From Schlesneria sphaerica (GTDB taxonomy: Bacteria; Planctomycetota; Planctomycetia; Planctomycetales; Planctomycetaceae), in NCBI RefSeq assembly GCF_044336245.1, contig NZ_CP172346.1:3658001-3722000 (forward strand): a DNA stretch of 64,000 nt, in the 5' to 3' direction. A program made the position numbers and the translations under genes. The stretch's first letter is position 1; every line of letters starts with the position of its first letter. Of this stretch, positions 5,148-14,151 are shown piece by piece. The notes under the pieces are model-generated. The model had not been told where the DNA came from, did no database searches, and was given only the letters and a program-made list of their open reading frames with translations.

Positions 5148-8042
5148 CTACTTTAACGCGGCTTCAATTCGGCTTTCGATGGAGATGTTGTCTTCTCTTG
5201 CGGGACTGCCTCGCCAAAGGATTCGGCCATCTGCTCCGATCAGAAGAGCGGTCGGGAAGCTGGAGACGACGAACGCTTTGACGGCTGGAGTTTCAACATC
5301 TCCAACTCCGTCTTCTCCTGCCCAGTAATGGTCAAGCTGAGTCCAGCCGTTTGCTGCGATATGTTTGTTAACGACTCCCTGGTTGTCATCGACATTCAGC
5401 GGTACGAGCGCGATCTTGTCCTTCCATGCATCTCGGTGTTTTGCGGCGATGTCATTCAGCTTCCTCATGGGATCCTGGCAGGGACCGCACCACGTGGCCC
5501 AAAATTCCAGAAAGACAACTTTCCCCCGCAAATCGTGAAGTTGAATCGGTTGATCGGAGGAGATGGGTTTTAATTCGATGTCAGGAGCCAGATCGCCCAC
5601 ATCGGGAGCCAGCAGGAATTCAAACGTCTCTGCCAGGGAGGTTCCCTTGAACGCGAACGTTCCCACCCGACGCCCGTCCACGAGCACTGTGTAGGCTGAT
5701 TTCATCGTCGAACCAGACGGGACGTGATCAGTGATTCCCGCGAGTTCAATTTTTCCCGATTCGGGAATCAAGCCTGTGAAGACTTCGAGAGATCCATAGT
5801 GACCGTCATAGTAAGTCACATTCAGTTGCCGAGCCGCTGCCGGGGTTCGGTCAGGGGTCAGAATCTGTAAGACTGCCGTGCGGTCACCCCTGTATGCGTT
5901 CGGATCATACGGAGTCGATCGAAATACGACATGCTCTATCTCGCCCGGCTTCAGGTCCAGATTTTTCCGATCACTATATTTCCCTTCGTGTTTGACCGCT
6001 GGTTCTTTCGTTAGGGTTTTGTTTTCGGGCTGCGTTCGAACATAGGCAGTATAATTTCCCGGAGCTAGATCGGTGATTGACCACTGGGCTGCTCTCCCTT
6101 CGACCTCATGAGAATCGGCTACCAGGACCCGATTCCCCAGGATTGTCCGATGGATTTTGAATGTCACCGTCTTGTAGGAAGGGATTTTATCCACATGGTC
6201 ACCTGGTTCAAACGAGACGTCGAAGCCTGCGGGGCGGGGCACATCGATATGGATCTGCCCGTCTTTAAAGTCGGCGTAAGTGAACGGTCCTGTTTCAAAA
6301 TATCGTAGAAACCCGGGCTCGTGGATCGCGACGTGGAATTGAGGGGACTCCTCTCCATACCAGAATTCAAATTGACCTGTCCCGATCTCGCGAAGCTTCA
6401 GAGCATCCGTCGCTGATATCGGATCGATCTGGTGATTCATCGGTTGGCGCAGAGATCGCGCCCTTCCCTGGAAATTGTCAAAATAAGTTTGCGCGAGCAT
6501 CCCCTTGGGCCGCGCCATCCCAGCAGGAAGATGGAATATCAACTGAACTTTCTGGCCGCGACGAAGCGTGAGGACTTGTTCCCCCTTCTCCAGGCTTTCA
6601 TTCTGTTCGCTGGAAAAACTCACCAATCTGGGAGCAAAACCATCGGCATGAACCGTCACATCAAATTTGTCCGCATCGGAACGGGAAGCCGCACTGTCGA
6701 GAAACACGATTCCACTACCACCAGCGGTCCACGGCGATGAGCCGGACTTCTCCGAATAGACCATTGCGTCGAACTGAGGTACTGGCTTTCCTGCTTCGTC
6801 AATCACTCGCAATCGACGCCCTTTGACGCTCGCCAGATCTCGCGCGGCCTGCGCCTTCGCCACGACTTTAATCGGCGCTGGATCTCCCTCTTCGGGAACA
6901 GTGAATGACAGCTGACCGCTAAAATCCGCTGACTGAGACGACTGACGCGGCGTCGTTCTGAGTACGGCATACAGGGACGCTTCATAGTTCCCAGGGGGTA
7001 TTGAGTCGATCGTGAAATGTCCGTCGGACGAAATCGGGAGCACGTCTAGCGCAACCAGCATTCGGCCTGGTTTTCCATCTCGCCCGAGTATTTCCTCCGG
7101 ACCAAGATATTTCACCGTCAGGCGGGCGGACCTGAGGTCTGCATTTTCGAGTCCAGTCACCCGTCCCTCGAGCCGTTTTCCCGGCTTACTCTCAAAGTCA
7201 ACGCCTGCTTCCTGGGCGGAAACAACCTGAAACAGCTTGCGATCTGCATGAGTCATAAGACGTGACGAAGCATCCTCCCGAGTGATGATAATGCGTTGTG
7301 CACCATAATGACCCGGTGGCAGCTTCGAGAGAACTCTTTCACCCGGGTTCTTAACGGCCAATTGAAATTCTTCAATCCGCAAGAAATCTTGATTCCATGT
7401 CGCGCCATCCAGAGAACGCATCCAAACTCTCGTGCTTTGTTCCGCAGGTTTTCCGGGTAGATTGTAACGAATCACCACAGACCCTGATTCCGGCAGCCGA
7501 AGTTCGAGGTCCGTGTTGCGAGTGAGATTTTTGCGAAGGACGATCCACAGTATGGGGTCGTCGGCGATGATCGCAATCCGATCGGCAGATCCTTTTTCAC
7601 GTTTGACAGAAAATGTTCCATCTCCGTCTGTCATCGCAGATCGAGGCTGCAGCTCTTTCTTCTCCAGGACGAACCAGGAACGCTTCGTCGCATTGGAATC
7701 GACACAGATGCATTCTTCACCGAGCAAGATCACCTCGGCATTCGCGACAGGGTTCCCGCGGTGATCGATGACCCTCCCTTCGACCGTCGCACCTTCAGGC
7801 CAGGTAGGCTTCTCAACTTCCAGCTCACCGGCAGTTCCACCCGACGGATCTGCTGCTTGTATCGTGCGACTTTCCTCAATGGCGGTGGCCTGAGCCGCAG
7901 GCTTCGACGTTATTGATTCGACAGGGGAATCACTTCCGTTGGAATCCTTTACTCCACATGAGATGACGCCTGCCATCATCGCCGCAACCAACACGCCAGT
8001 ACGAGACCAACCTGCCACGCGCGCCAACGCCCGATCTCTCAT
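5148..8042 (-). CDS. Large lipoprotein with carboxypeptidase-regulatory-like and TlpA-type thioredoxin domains
   Basis: The start is placed at the ATG at 8040-8042 because a lipoprotein leader follows it directly: basic n-region, hydrophobic core and lipobox VISC with the lipidated Cys at about residue 29. The open frame continues upstream but without leader character. The 964-residue product has a carboxypeptidase regulatory-like beta-sandwich at about residues 80-165, a long middle of further beta-rich modules, and a C-terminal TlpA/ResA-like thioredoxin domain at about 815-964. That domain has WCGPC (Cys 852 and 855) and a cis-Pro in SFPTAL near 930. It probably performs thiol-disulfide exchange outside the inner membrane. 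Such fusions recur in planctomycetes. It is not in an evident operon. Redox activity is inferred from motif; the substrate is unknown. Confidence 0.8.
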   Translation of the reverse strand: MRDRALARVAGWSRTGVLVAAMMAGVISCGVKDSNGSDSPVESITSKPAAQATAIEESRTIQAADPSGGTAGELEVEKPTWPEGATVEGRVIDHRGNPVANAEVILLGEECICVDSNATKRSWFVLEKKELQPRSAMTDGDGTFSVKREKGSADRIAIIADDPILWIVLRKNLTRNTDLELRLPESGSVVIRYNLPGKPAEQSTRVWMRSLDGATWNQDFLRIEEFQLAVKNPGERVLSKLPPGHYGAQRIIITREDASSRLMTHADRKLFQVVSAQEAGVDFESKPGKRLEGRVTGLENADLRSARLTVKYLGPEEILGRDGKPGRMLVALDVLPISSDGHFTIDSIPPGNYEASLYAVLRTTPRQSSQSADFSGQLSFTVPEEGDPAPIKVVAKAQAARDLASVKGRRLRVIDEAGKPVPQFDAMVYSEKSGSSPWTAGGSGIVFLDSAASRSDADKFDVTVHADGFAPRLVSFSSEQNESLEKGEQVLTLRRGQKVQLIFHLPAGMARPKGMLAQTYFDNFQGRARSLRQPMNHQIDPISATDALKLREIGTGQFEFWYGEESPQFHVAIHEPGFLRYFETGPFTYADFKDGQIHIDVPRPAGFDVSFEPGDHVDKIPSYKTVTFKIHRTILGNRVLVADSHEVEGRAAQWSITDLAPGNYTAYVRTQPENKTLTKEPAVKHEGKYSDRKNLDLKPGEIEHVVFRSTPYDPNAYRGDRTAVLQILTPDRTPAAARQLNVTYYDGHYGSLEVFTGLIPESGKIELAGITDHVPSGSTMKSAYTVLVDGRRVGTFAFKGTSLAETFEFLLAPDVGDLAPDIELKPISSDQPIQLHDLRGKVVFLEFWATWCGPCQDPMRKLNDIAAKHRDAWKDKIALVPLNVDDNQGVVNKHIAANGWTQLDHYWAGEDGVGDVETPAVKAFVVSSFPTALLIGADGRILWRGSPAREDNISIESRIEAALK

Positions 8043-8313
8043 CCGCTTATAACGCCGCCGTGCAAGGATTAATGGGTCGCCTGAGTCGAGGGAAACACGA
8101 TCGTGACGTCGCATACGCTGCTGGTGACGGTGCATTTGGCTTCCGCTTCTCGTGGATAAGGGAGTGCTATTCGTCAACGCTGGAACTTGTCTCTTGTAAC
8201 AATGCTGATCACAAGCGGCACTGCACGGCATCACCCGGCCAGATCTTTCATTGTTCGACAATAAGCTAGCCGTCATCGATGTTCAGCCAACTTACTACTT
8301 TCGACTTCCCAGC

Positions 8314-8672
8314 TCAAAGAAAATGCTCACCGGCGGAGACGGTGAGAGAGAGCATCGGGCCGATCATCTTGATTAAGTCGTCTGAGGCGAGGAAGACAAC
8401 TCCCTTGGCGATGAATCCGATCTTCACCAAATTCACGCGACTGCTGCGTGGCGCCGGTTCTTTCGCGAACGTCGTCGTCAGGTAGTCAACGGCTGACTTT
8501 GTCGCGTTATAAACCGCCATCACCGGTGGAGAGCGTGTGCTGACAACAGAGACAGTATTTACGATCACGCCTCTGTCGCGCGGCATGTGCTTGATCGCTT
8601 CCTGTGCAACCAGGATTAGTCCAGCAACTTCAGATTGAACTGTCGGTGAAAGGATTCATCGGGGATTTCGCA
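8314..8672 (-). pseudogene. Decayed short-chain dehydrogenase/reductase
   Basis: Several classic SDR segments are present but out of register. The frame at 8314-8640 gives an ILVAQEAIKHM helix, GVIVNTVS with the expected Ser region, and YNATKSA with the catalytic Tyr and Lys. A VVFLASDD motif follows, but the 40-60 residues expected between these motifs are missing. Upstream, in another frame, DESFHRQFNLKL matches the segment that normally precedes this, so there is a frameshift near 8620-8640. The Rossmann GxxxGxG start was not found. The gene is therefore frameshifted, internally deleted and lacking its N-terminus. Confidence 0.65.
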
Positions 8673-9409
8673 TCACGTCATGCGTTCCGTTCGGCGTCGT
8701 CAAACTGGCTTCAATGTCGGGCGATCCGCCTGCTCGACCTGGCCCTCTTCCGCCAATGCCAATGCGCGATCGACAAACTCGCAGTTTGAATGTTCGCGGT
8801 CGCAGCGTTGTCACCGTAAGTGGCAAATTTGGACGACTGCTCAGGAAGAGAATTCTGTTCCCCGATCAGGATGACACTTGCGATGGCCCTTTCCAATGTG
8901 TCGAGGGCAAAGGGATCGTTCGAGGCGACGTTGCAGCATTGAGCGGGTTGAGAAGAGTGTGTTCAGCTGAAGAGTCCTTCACCACCGGTCCAGTCGGTTG
9001 GTTCATGAGCAGCGCGAGCGATTGACAACCAACCGGTTCCTACCGTGCGAAGCACGTGGATGTGACTCGTGAGGTCAGAAAGCAGTAAGTCAATTCGTTA
9101 GCAAAGAAGTTTTGATGAATGAATCGCGTTCGGCTTCTGTACAAGTGCAATTTTTTTAATCTGCTCGAATGGAGTCGCTTCAGACAAGCGGGGAACGTGC
9201 ACAAAACCACTGGGGCAGCCAGTGGTTTTATGTGAGTCTCGTTCGCCTTATTCACCCGCATCCTTAATTTCCTGCCCTGCCGCCGCCCTGTTGTCCGCCG
9301 CGGTCTCGGCGCATGTTTTTGGCGGCTGAATCAACGCCCTTTCAAGTTACTTCGCCATGTCTGACATGGCACTCGTCTCCATCCAGTACGGATAACAGGC
9401 AAGCCTGTC
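8673..9409. other. Gene-poor stretch with one hairpin
   Basis: No open frame here shows a domain, leader or convincing translation start. The segment follows the broken dehydrogenase and may hold more of its debris. It contains the strong hairpin at 9203-9229. Confidence 0.4.
9203..9229. terminator. Probable bidirectional intrinsic terminator
   Basis: An 11-bp perfect stem, aaaaccactgg and ccagtggtttt, encloses a 5-base loop. It has A/T runs at both outer edges, so it could terminate in either direction. The gene it served is not obvious; the PRC-barrel gene ends about 180 bp to the right. Confidence 0.6.
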
Positions 9410-9877
9410 TCACTTCACCTTTTCCACTTCAATGATGATGAAATGTCGGTCATTCTGTCGGGCGTAATCAGCGTCCGCGAAATTTGGCCAATGGTTCTTA
9501 TCGAATCCTTCGGCTTTCTCGAGCGCGTCCTTCGTGATGTTGATTTCAAAATGCGGCGCCTTGGAACCTGGCTCACGTTTGACTCGCAAAGCCTTGAATG
9601 GAACAGCGAACAGTTTGTTACCAATTCCTAAGAACCCACCGAAACTGATCGCAGCGTAGCGAACCGCGCCTGTTTCCGTATCAATTACCACATCTTCAAC
9701 TTTGCCCAAGTCTTTGTTGTCGGGCCCGCGGACGACCATCCCGGCAATCGAACTTGCGCGAACGATTGAACCTTCAACCGATTTGGCCTCTGCTTTTTTT
9801 TGCGGCGTGTCCTCAGCGGATGCGACCATCGAGTAACCTAGTACAGCGATACAAGCCATCATTCGAGCGTAATGCAT
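9410..9877 (-). CDS. Secreted PRC-barrel domain protein
   Basis: The start at 9875-9877 is chosen because AAGGA lies about nine bases upstream and the resulting 155-residue protein begins with a signal peptide cleaved near VASA-ED (about residue 21). The body is one PRC-barrel-like domain (about residues 38-110) with the usual G-D-K-x-L-G-x-V-E-D pattern, then a C-terminal tail. PRC-barrel proteins bind partners or RNA in several settings; secreted single-domain versions are common but poorly characterised, so the role here is unknown. It is separated from the two-component operon by about 85 bp, with a presumed promoter upstream of its own. Confidence 0.8.
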   Translation of the reverse strand: MHYARMMACIAVLGYSMVASAEDTPQKKAEAKSVEGSIVRASSIAGMVVRGPDNKDLGKVEDVVIDTETGAVRYAAISFGGFLGIGNKLFAVPFKALRVKREPGSKAPHFEINITKDALEKAEGFDKNHWPNFADADYARQNDRHFIIIEVEKVK

Positions 9878-10005
9878 CGTACGTATTCCTTTTCTCAAAC
9901 CTTCACTCAAGCGATGAAACATTCATCGCTTGAAGGACCTGATGCAATTTATGAACCGCGGATCCAGCGAAATTGCGGCGATGACGGTCGAGCACTCGCC
10001 ACCGG

Positions 10006-13000
10006 TCAGGCACGACGTCCAAGTTCCCTCAGCAGGTCGACGATCGCGGTCATTTCGACTGGCTTGGTGAAGTGGTGGTCGAAGCCTGACTCCTTCGCGA
10101 TTCTCCTGTCGTCCTCAGTCCCCCATCCCGTCAGGGCGACGAGGAATAGCTTCCCCAGCGCAGTATTCGAGCGCAGCCGGTGAGCGACTTCGTATCCATT
10201 CATTCCTGGTAAACCGATATCCAGAAATACGACCTGAGGTCGAGAGCTTTCCGCGACCGCGAGAGCATCCGGGCCGTTGTGAGCCGTCTGAGTTGTATGT
10301 CCATTGAGCTTCAACAACATTGCAAGACTCGCTGCGGAGTCGAAATTGTCGTCGACCACGAGAATGCGAAGTGGGAGTGAACGCTCCACAGGAGGAAGTT
10401 CACTTTGATCGCCCTCCTGCGACTCAGGTACGTTCATCGCAAGCGGCAGACGGACGACAAACGTACTCCCATGCCCCAGGCCTTCGCTTGTGGCAGTGAT
10501 GCTCCCTCCATGCATGTCTATCAGCCTATTCACGAGCGCGAGGCCGATTCCAAGCCCCCCTTGCGAGCGGTCGAGCGTCCTTCCTACCTGCGTGAAGATT
10601 TCAAAGACCTTCGGGAGCATTTCCCGAGGGATGCCAACTCCGTTATCACGTACGCGTATGACGGCTTCTCTTCCCTCTCGCTCGGCCGTCAATTCAATTC
10701 GGCCCCCTTCGGGGGTGTACTTGGCGGCGTTATTGAGGAGATTCGTAACAACTTGAGCGAGTCGGGTCGGGTCTGCATCGAGCAGGAGGGTCTCCTTGGC
10801 GTGAGCGACGATGATCTCATGCCTTCCTGCTTGGATCAGCGGATGGCTGACTTCTAGAGCCGAGTTGAAGATCTCGCGTAGATTGACCAGTTCTTTCTTG
10901 AGGTCGACCTTGTCGCGAGTGATGCGAGAGACGTCCAGAAGGTCGTCAATGAGGCGGACCATATGCGCGACTTGCCGCTCAATCATCTGCTTAATTGGCG
11001 CGGTCGTCGTTTCGTCATTGGAGAAGCGAAGAATTTGCAGGCCGTTTCGGACTGGCGCGAGAGGATTGCGAAGTTCATGCGCCAGTGTTGCTAAAAACTC
11101 ATCTTTTCGCCGATCCTGTTCTCGAAGTTGCTCATAGAGGCGCGCATTTTCCAGCCCAACCGCGGCGATGGTCGCAAGTTGGGCGAGAACCGCCTCGTCT
11201 GCTGAAGTGAAGTCAGATTCGTACTTGCCTGCAACTTGGATAACGCCCAAATTCTTCCCTCCGTGGCCGATGAGGGGAGCAGCAAGCCGTCCCCATCTGA
11301 GGGGTTCATCGCTCCGGCGAGGAATGCGAATCGGCTGGTTTTGCTTGCAGACATTCGCTGCGAGTGCTCTGTCGATCGCAGGCTCGTCGTTGGAAACTGT
11401 GGTGCCACTTCGATCCACCGCTGCTGATTGGATGTCTTGCTGACAGCCTTCGCTGGTCGTGAACGTCGTAACCGCAAGAGTCGCCTCAAGGATATCACGT
11501 GCCTCTTCCGTCAATATTCGTGCGATGCTTTCCGCTGAAAGCACAGCGTTCACAGACCGCGAGGCAGTTGCAACTCGTTCCAGCAGTGCGGCACGCCGTT
11601 TTTCGTCAACCAAGAGTTGTTCAAGTGTCGCCTCCGCCAATTTGCGGCGGGTGACATCACTGGCCATACCAAACCACTCAGCAATTTTGCCTCCAGCATC
11701 CAGAACCGGAATTGCTCGTGAGAAGACCCAACTGATCTTTCCGTCCGATTGAATAAAACGGTGTTCTAACTGAAACACCGTTTTCGCTTGAATTGCGTCT
11801 TTGACTGTTGCCAGCACGAGGGCTTGGTCATCAGGCGGAAGGTGATCATCCAACCATGTACGGCTCGTCTGGTTGGGTTGTCCCATAAATTCGCCGCTGT
11901 TCAACTGCAGCATTTCCGTCCAATCGGGACTCATCCTGAAAACGACGTCTGATGTGGCCGTGACGAGAGCGCGAAATCGTTCTTCGCTCGTCCGGAGTGC
12001 CATCTCAGCTCGGTAGTGTTCGATGAAGTCGGCAGACTGGCGAACATAGAGGTCCAGACGGCGGAGATCCTGCTCATCTGGTTTGTGAGGGGCGCTAAAG
12101 TGGGTGGAAATGATCCCCAGGGTCTCACCGCCGCGCCCAATGATTGGTGTATTATACACAGCACGATAACCAGCCGAACGTGCCATCGGGCGAAGAGACT
12201 CGTACAGAGGGTCGGTTTCAATATCTTCGATGACTCTCGCGAGGAGAGTTTGCCCGAAGGCCGAGCCATCGATTGCCGTCATCTCTTCAAAGGGATCCAG
12301 AACGTCCGGCCGAAATCCTCGCTGGGCCACCATCCGCAGAGAGCCCCCCTCGAGCAATCGGATGTTGCCCATGTTCGCGCCCAACAGATCGATCGTCGCA
12401 TCCAAGACCTGTTCCAAACCCTCTGCCAGACTCGGCCTCCGCCAAAGTTGAGAGCTTGCTTCGTTGAGTCGAGCAAGTGCTGCCGCATCTTCAGCGACAC
12501 GGCGTTCGCTCGCTCGAAGCGATTCTTCAATTTCTTTCCGTTCCGTAATGTCGATGGAAAGCCCTGACAAGGCGGTCACTGTTCCAGATCTGTCGCGGAT
12601 GCAAGCACCCCGAACATTTACCCAGTGGATCGAGAGGTCCGGCCAGTTAACTCGATACTCGACCTCGAAGTCACTACCGTTGGTGATTGCCTCGTTAACG
12701 ATTGCCTGCCATCGAAGTAGATCGTCCTGATGAACAGATTCGGTCAGATCCGAATAGGTGAATGAATCAAGTCGTGATCTACCGTAATTGAACTTGCAGG
12801 TATCGGAGCACGTCATCACACCCGTGTTAAGATCGACATCCCACGTTCCCATCCGGCTGCCCTGGAGTGCAAGTCGGAAGCGTCGCTTGGTCTCCTCGTA
12901 GGCAAGTTCAGCCTGCTTCCGCTCTGTGACCTCTCGTGCCTGGACACAAATCCCTCCTTCGGGTGAGCGGTAGGCTTTGACATCAAACCAGCGGTTCGAT

Positions 13001-13638
13001 TCTGCGTCGTGATTCTCAAACTCGACTGACACGCCGTCGGACATAACGCGTCGGTATTCGATTTCCGCACTCGTTCCGAGTTTCCCGGGGAAGTACTTCC
13101 AGAAGTCTTGGTCTAAGACTTCCTCGCGACCGACGCAATTCATCCGTTCGAAAGCCACATTGACATAAGTGATTCGCCAATCCGTATCGAGAACCAGAAA
13201 GGACTCATTCATGCTCTCAAGGATGGACCGAGCGCGAGCTTCGGCCTTTTGGCGCTCCGACTTCTCCTTTGCCTCGGCGAGCGCGCGCTCGATCGCCGCT
13301 GGTAGCCGTGCGAGTCGGTCCTTGAGGACGTAGTCGGTAGCACCATGCCTGAGTGCTTCGACTGCCGTCTCTTCACCCATTGCTCCGGAAACGAAAATGA
13401 ATGGCACGTTGGGCAGGTGCACCTTTGCAATTTCGAGAGCGGCCAAACCGTCGAACATCGGCACCTGGTAATCTGAGAGAATCAGGTCGTAACTCTGCGA
13501 TTGTAACTTGGCAAGATAAGACTTGCGGTCACTGACCTGATCGAGAACGATGACGAGGCTCGCCTGCTCGAGTCGTGCACGCACGAACTCGGCATCGATG
13601 GAGCTGTCTTCGAGATGGAGAATCTTTGCATAGTTCAA
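10006..13638 (-). CDS. Hybrid sensor histidine kinase with receivers at both ends
   Basis: This 1210-residue cytoplasmic protein has no membrane segment. Domains in order (approximate): receiver 4-120 with phosphoacceptor Asp56 in LSDYQVP; PAS 135-245; PAS 250-375; GAF 395-550; PAS 560-680; GAF 700-850; HisKA with His854 in LAHELRNPL; HATPase 970-1080 with N-box NLLNNAAKY, DNGVGI and GGLGIGLAL; and a second receiver 1092-1205 with the acceptor in FLDIGLPG. The first receiver may be the input from the phytochrome and the last the output of a phosphorelay. The start is a TTG (13636-13638), the only reasonable one before the first receiver. It follows the Rcp1-like gene by about 33 bp and is probably co-transcribed with it and the phytochrome. 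Confidence 0.88.
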   Translation of the reverse strand: MNYAKILHLEDSSIDAEFVRARLEQASLVIVLDQVSDRKSYLAKLQSQSYDLILSDYQVPMFDGLAALEIAKVHLPNVPFIFVSGAMGEETAVEALRHGATDYVLKDRLARLPAAIERALAEAKEKSERQKAEARARSILESMNESFLVLDTDWRITYVNVAFERMNCVGREEVLDQDFWKYFPGKLGTSAEIEYRRVMSDGVSVEFENHDAESNRWFDVKAYRSPEGGICVQAREVTERKQAELAYEETKRRFRLALQGSRMGTWDVDLNTGVMTCSDTCKFNYGRSRLDSFTYSDLTESVHQDDLLRWQAIVNEAITNGSDFEVEYRVNWPDLSIHWVNVRGACIRDRSGTVTALSGLSIDITERKEIEESLRASERRVAEDAAALARLNEASSQLWRRPSLAEGLEQVLDATIDLLGANMGNIRLLEGGSLRMVAQRGFRPDVLDPFEEMTAIDGSAFGQTLLARVIEDIETDPLYESLRPMARSAGYRAVYNTPIIGRGGETLGIISTHFSAPHKPDEQDLRRLDLYVRQSADFIEHYRAEMALRTSEERFRALVTATSDVVFRMSPDWTEMLQLNSGEFMGQPNQTSRTWLDDHLPPDDQALVLATVKDAIQAKTVFQLEHRFIQSDGKISWVFSRAIPVLDAGGKIAEWFGMASDVTRRKLAEATLEQLLVDEKRRAALLERVATASRSVNAVLSAESIARILTEEARDILEATLAVTTFTTSEGCQQDIQSAAVDRSGTTVSNDEPAIDRALAANVCKQNQPIRIPRRSDEPLRWGRLAAPLIGHGGKNLGVIQVAGKYESDFTSADEAVLAQLATIAAVGLENARLYEQLREQDRRKDEFLATLAHELRNPLAPVRNGLQILRFSNDETTTAPIKQMIERQVAHMVRLIDDLLDVSRITRDKVDLKKELVNLREIFNSALEVSHPLIQAGRHEIIVAHAKETLLLDADPTRLAQVVTNLLNNAAKYTPEGGRIELTAEREGREAVIRVRDNGVGIPREMLPKVFEIFTQVGRTLDRSQGGLGIGLALVNRLIDMHGGSITATSEGLGHGSTFVVRLPLAMNVPESQEGDQSELPPVERSLPLRILVVDDNFDSAASLAMLLKLNGHTTQTAHNGPDALAVAESSRPQVVFLDIGLPGMNGYEVAHRLRSNTALGKLFLVALTGWGTEDDRRIAKESGFDHHFTKPVEMTAIVDLLRELGRRA

Positions 13639-13671
13639 AGTCGCACTTGCTCGTCTCTCGGGGGCAGTCGT

Positions 13672-14136
13672 TCAGTCAAATGTCATGCGTTGCGAAGGTT
13701 TCAACGAGCCGGGTGGCGGTTCGTTGAGGACTGCCCAGAACACGCCCAATTCCTGAATCGCGTCGATGAACTCCTTGAATGCAACCGGCTTGACGACATA
13801 GGCGTTCACTCCAAGTTGATAACTCCTCAGTAAGTCTTTCTCTTCACGGGAGGTCGTCAGCATCACGACAGGTACCGCTTGCAGAGATGGCTCGGACTTC
13901 ACGGCCTCAAGAACCTGGATGCCGTCGACCTTCGGTAGCTTGAGGTCCAGCAAAACGACTGCTGGATTTCCCAGGACTCGGTCGCTGTACGCACCGCGAC
14001 GGAACAGGTAGTCGAGGGCTTCAGCACCATCGCGAACCGTAATGACCTCGTTGGCGAGGTTGCTTTTTTCGAGAGCGAGAAGCGCAAGTTCCAAGTCTTT
14101 GGGATTGTCTTCGACGAGTAAGATCGGCTTGAGCAT
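13672..14136 (-). CDS. Single-domain response regulator, Rcp1 type
   Basis: A stand-alone receiver of about 154 residues with no output domain. The acidic pair is in LLVEDN, the phosphoacceptor Asp in LLDLKLPKVDG, and the Lys in VVKPV. The long loop between the second strand and third helix (FRRGAYSDR) and the C-terminal extension are typical of Rcp1-like regulators that pair with phytochrome kinases. It starts 15 bp after the phytochrome stop; a GTG at 14148 is an alternative. It is expected to receive phosphate from the phytochrome kinase and pass it to the next kinase or a diffusible target. Partnership is inferred from gene order and family habit. Confidence 0.88.
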   Translation of the reverse strand: MLKPILLVEDNPKDLELALLALEKSNLANEVITVRDGAEALDYLFRRGAYSDRVLGNPAVVLLDLKLPKVDGIQVLEAVKSEPSLQAVPVVMLTTSREEKDLLRSYQLGVNAYVVKPVAFKEFIDAIQELGVFWAVLNEPPPGSLKPSQRMTFD

Positions 14137-14151
14137 CGCTAATTCCACTAG

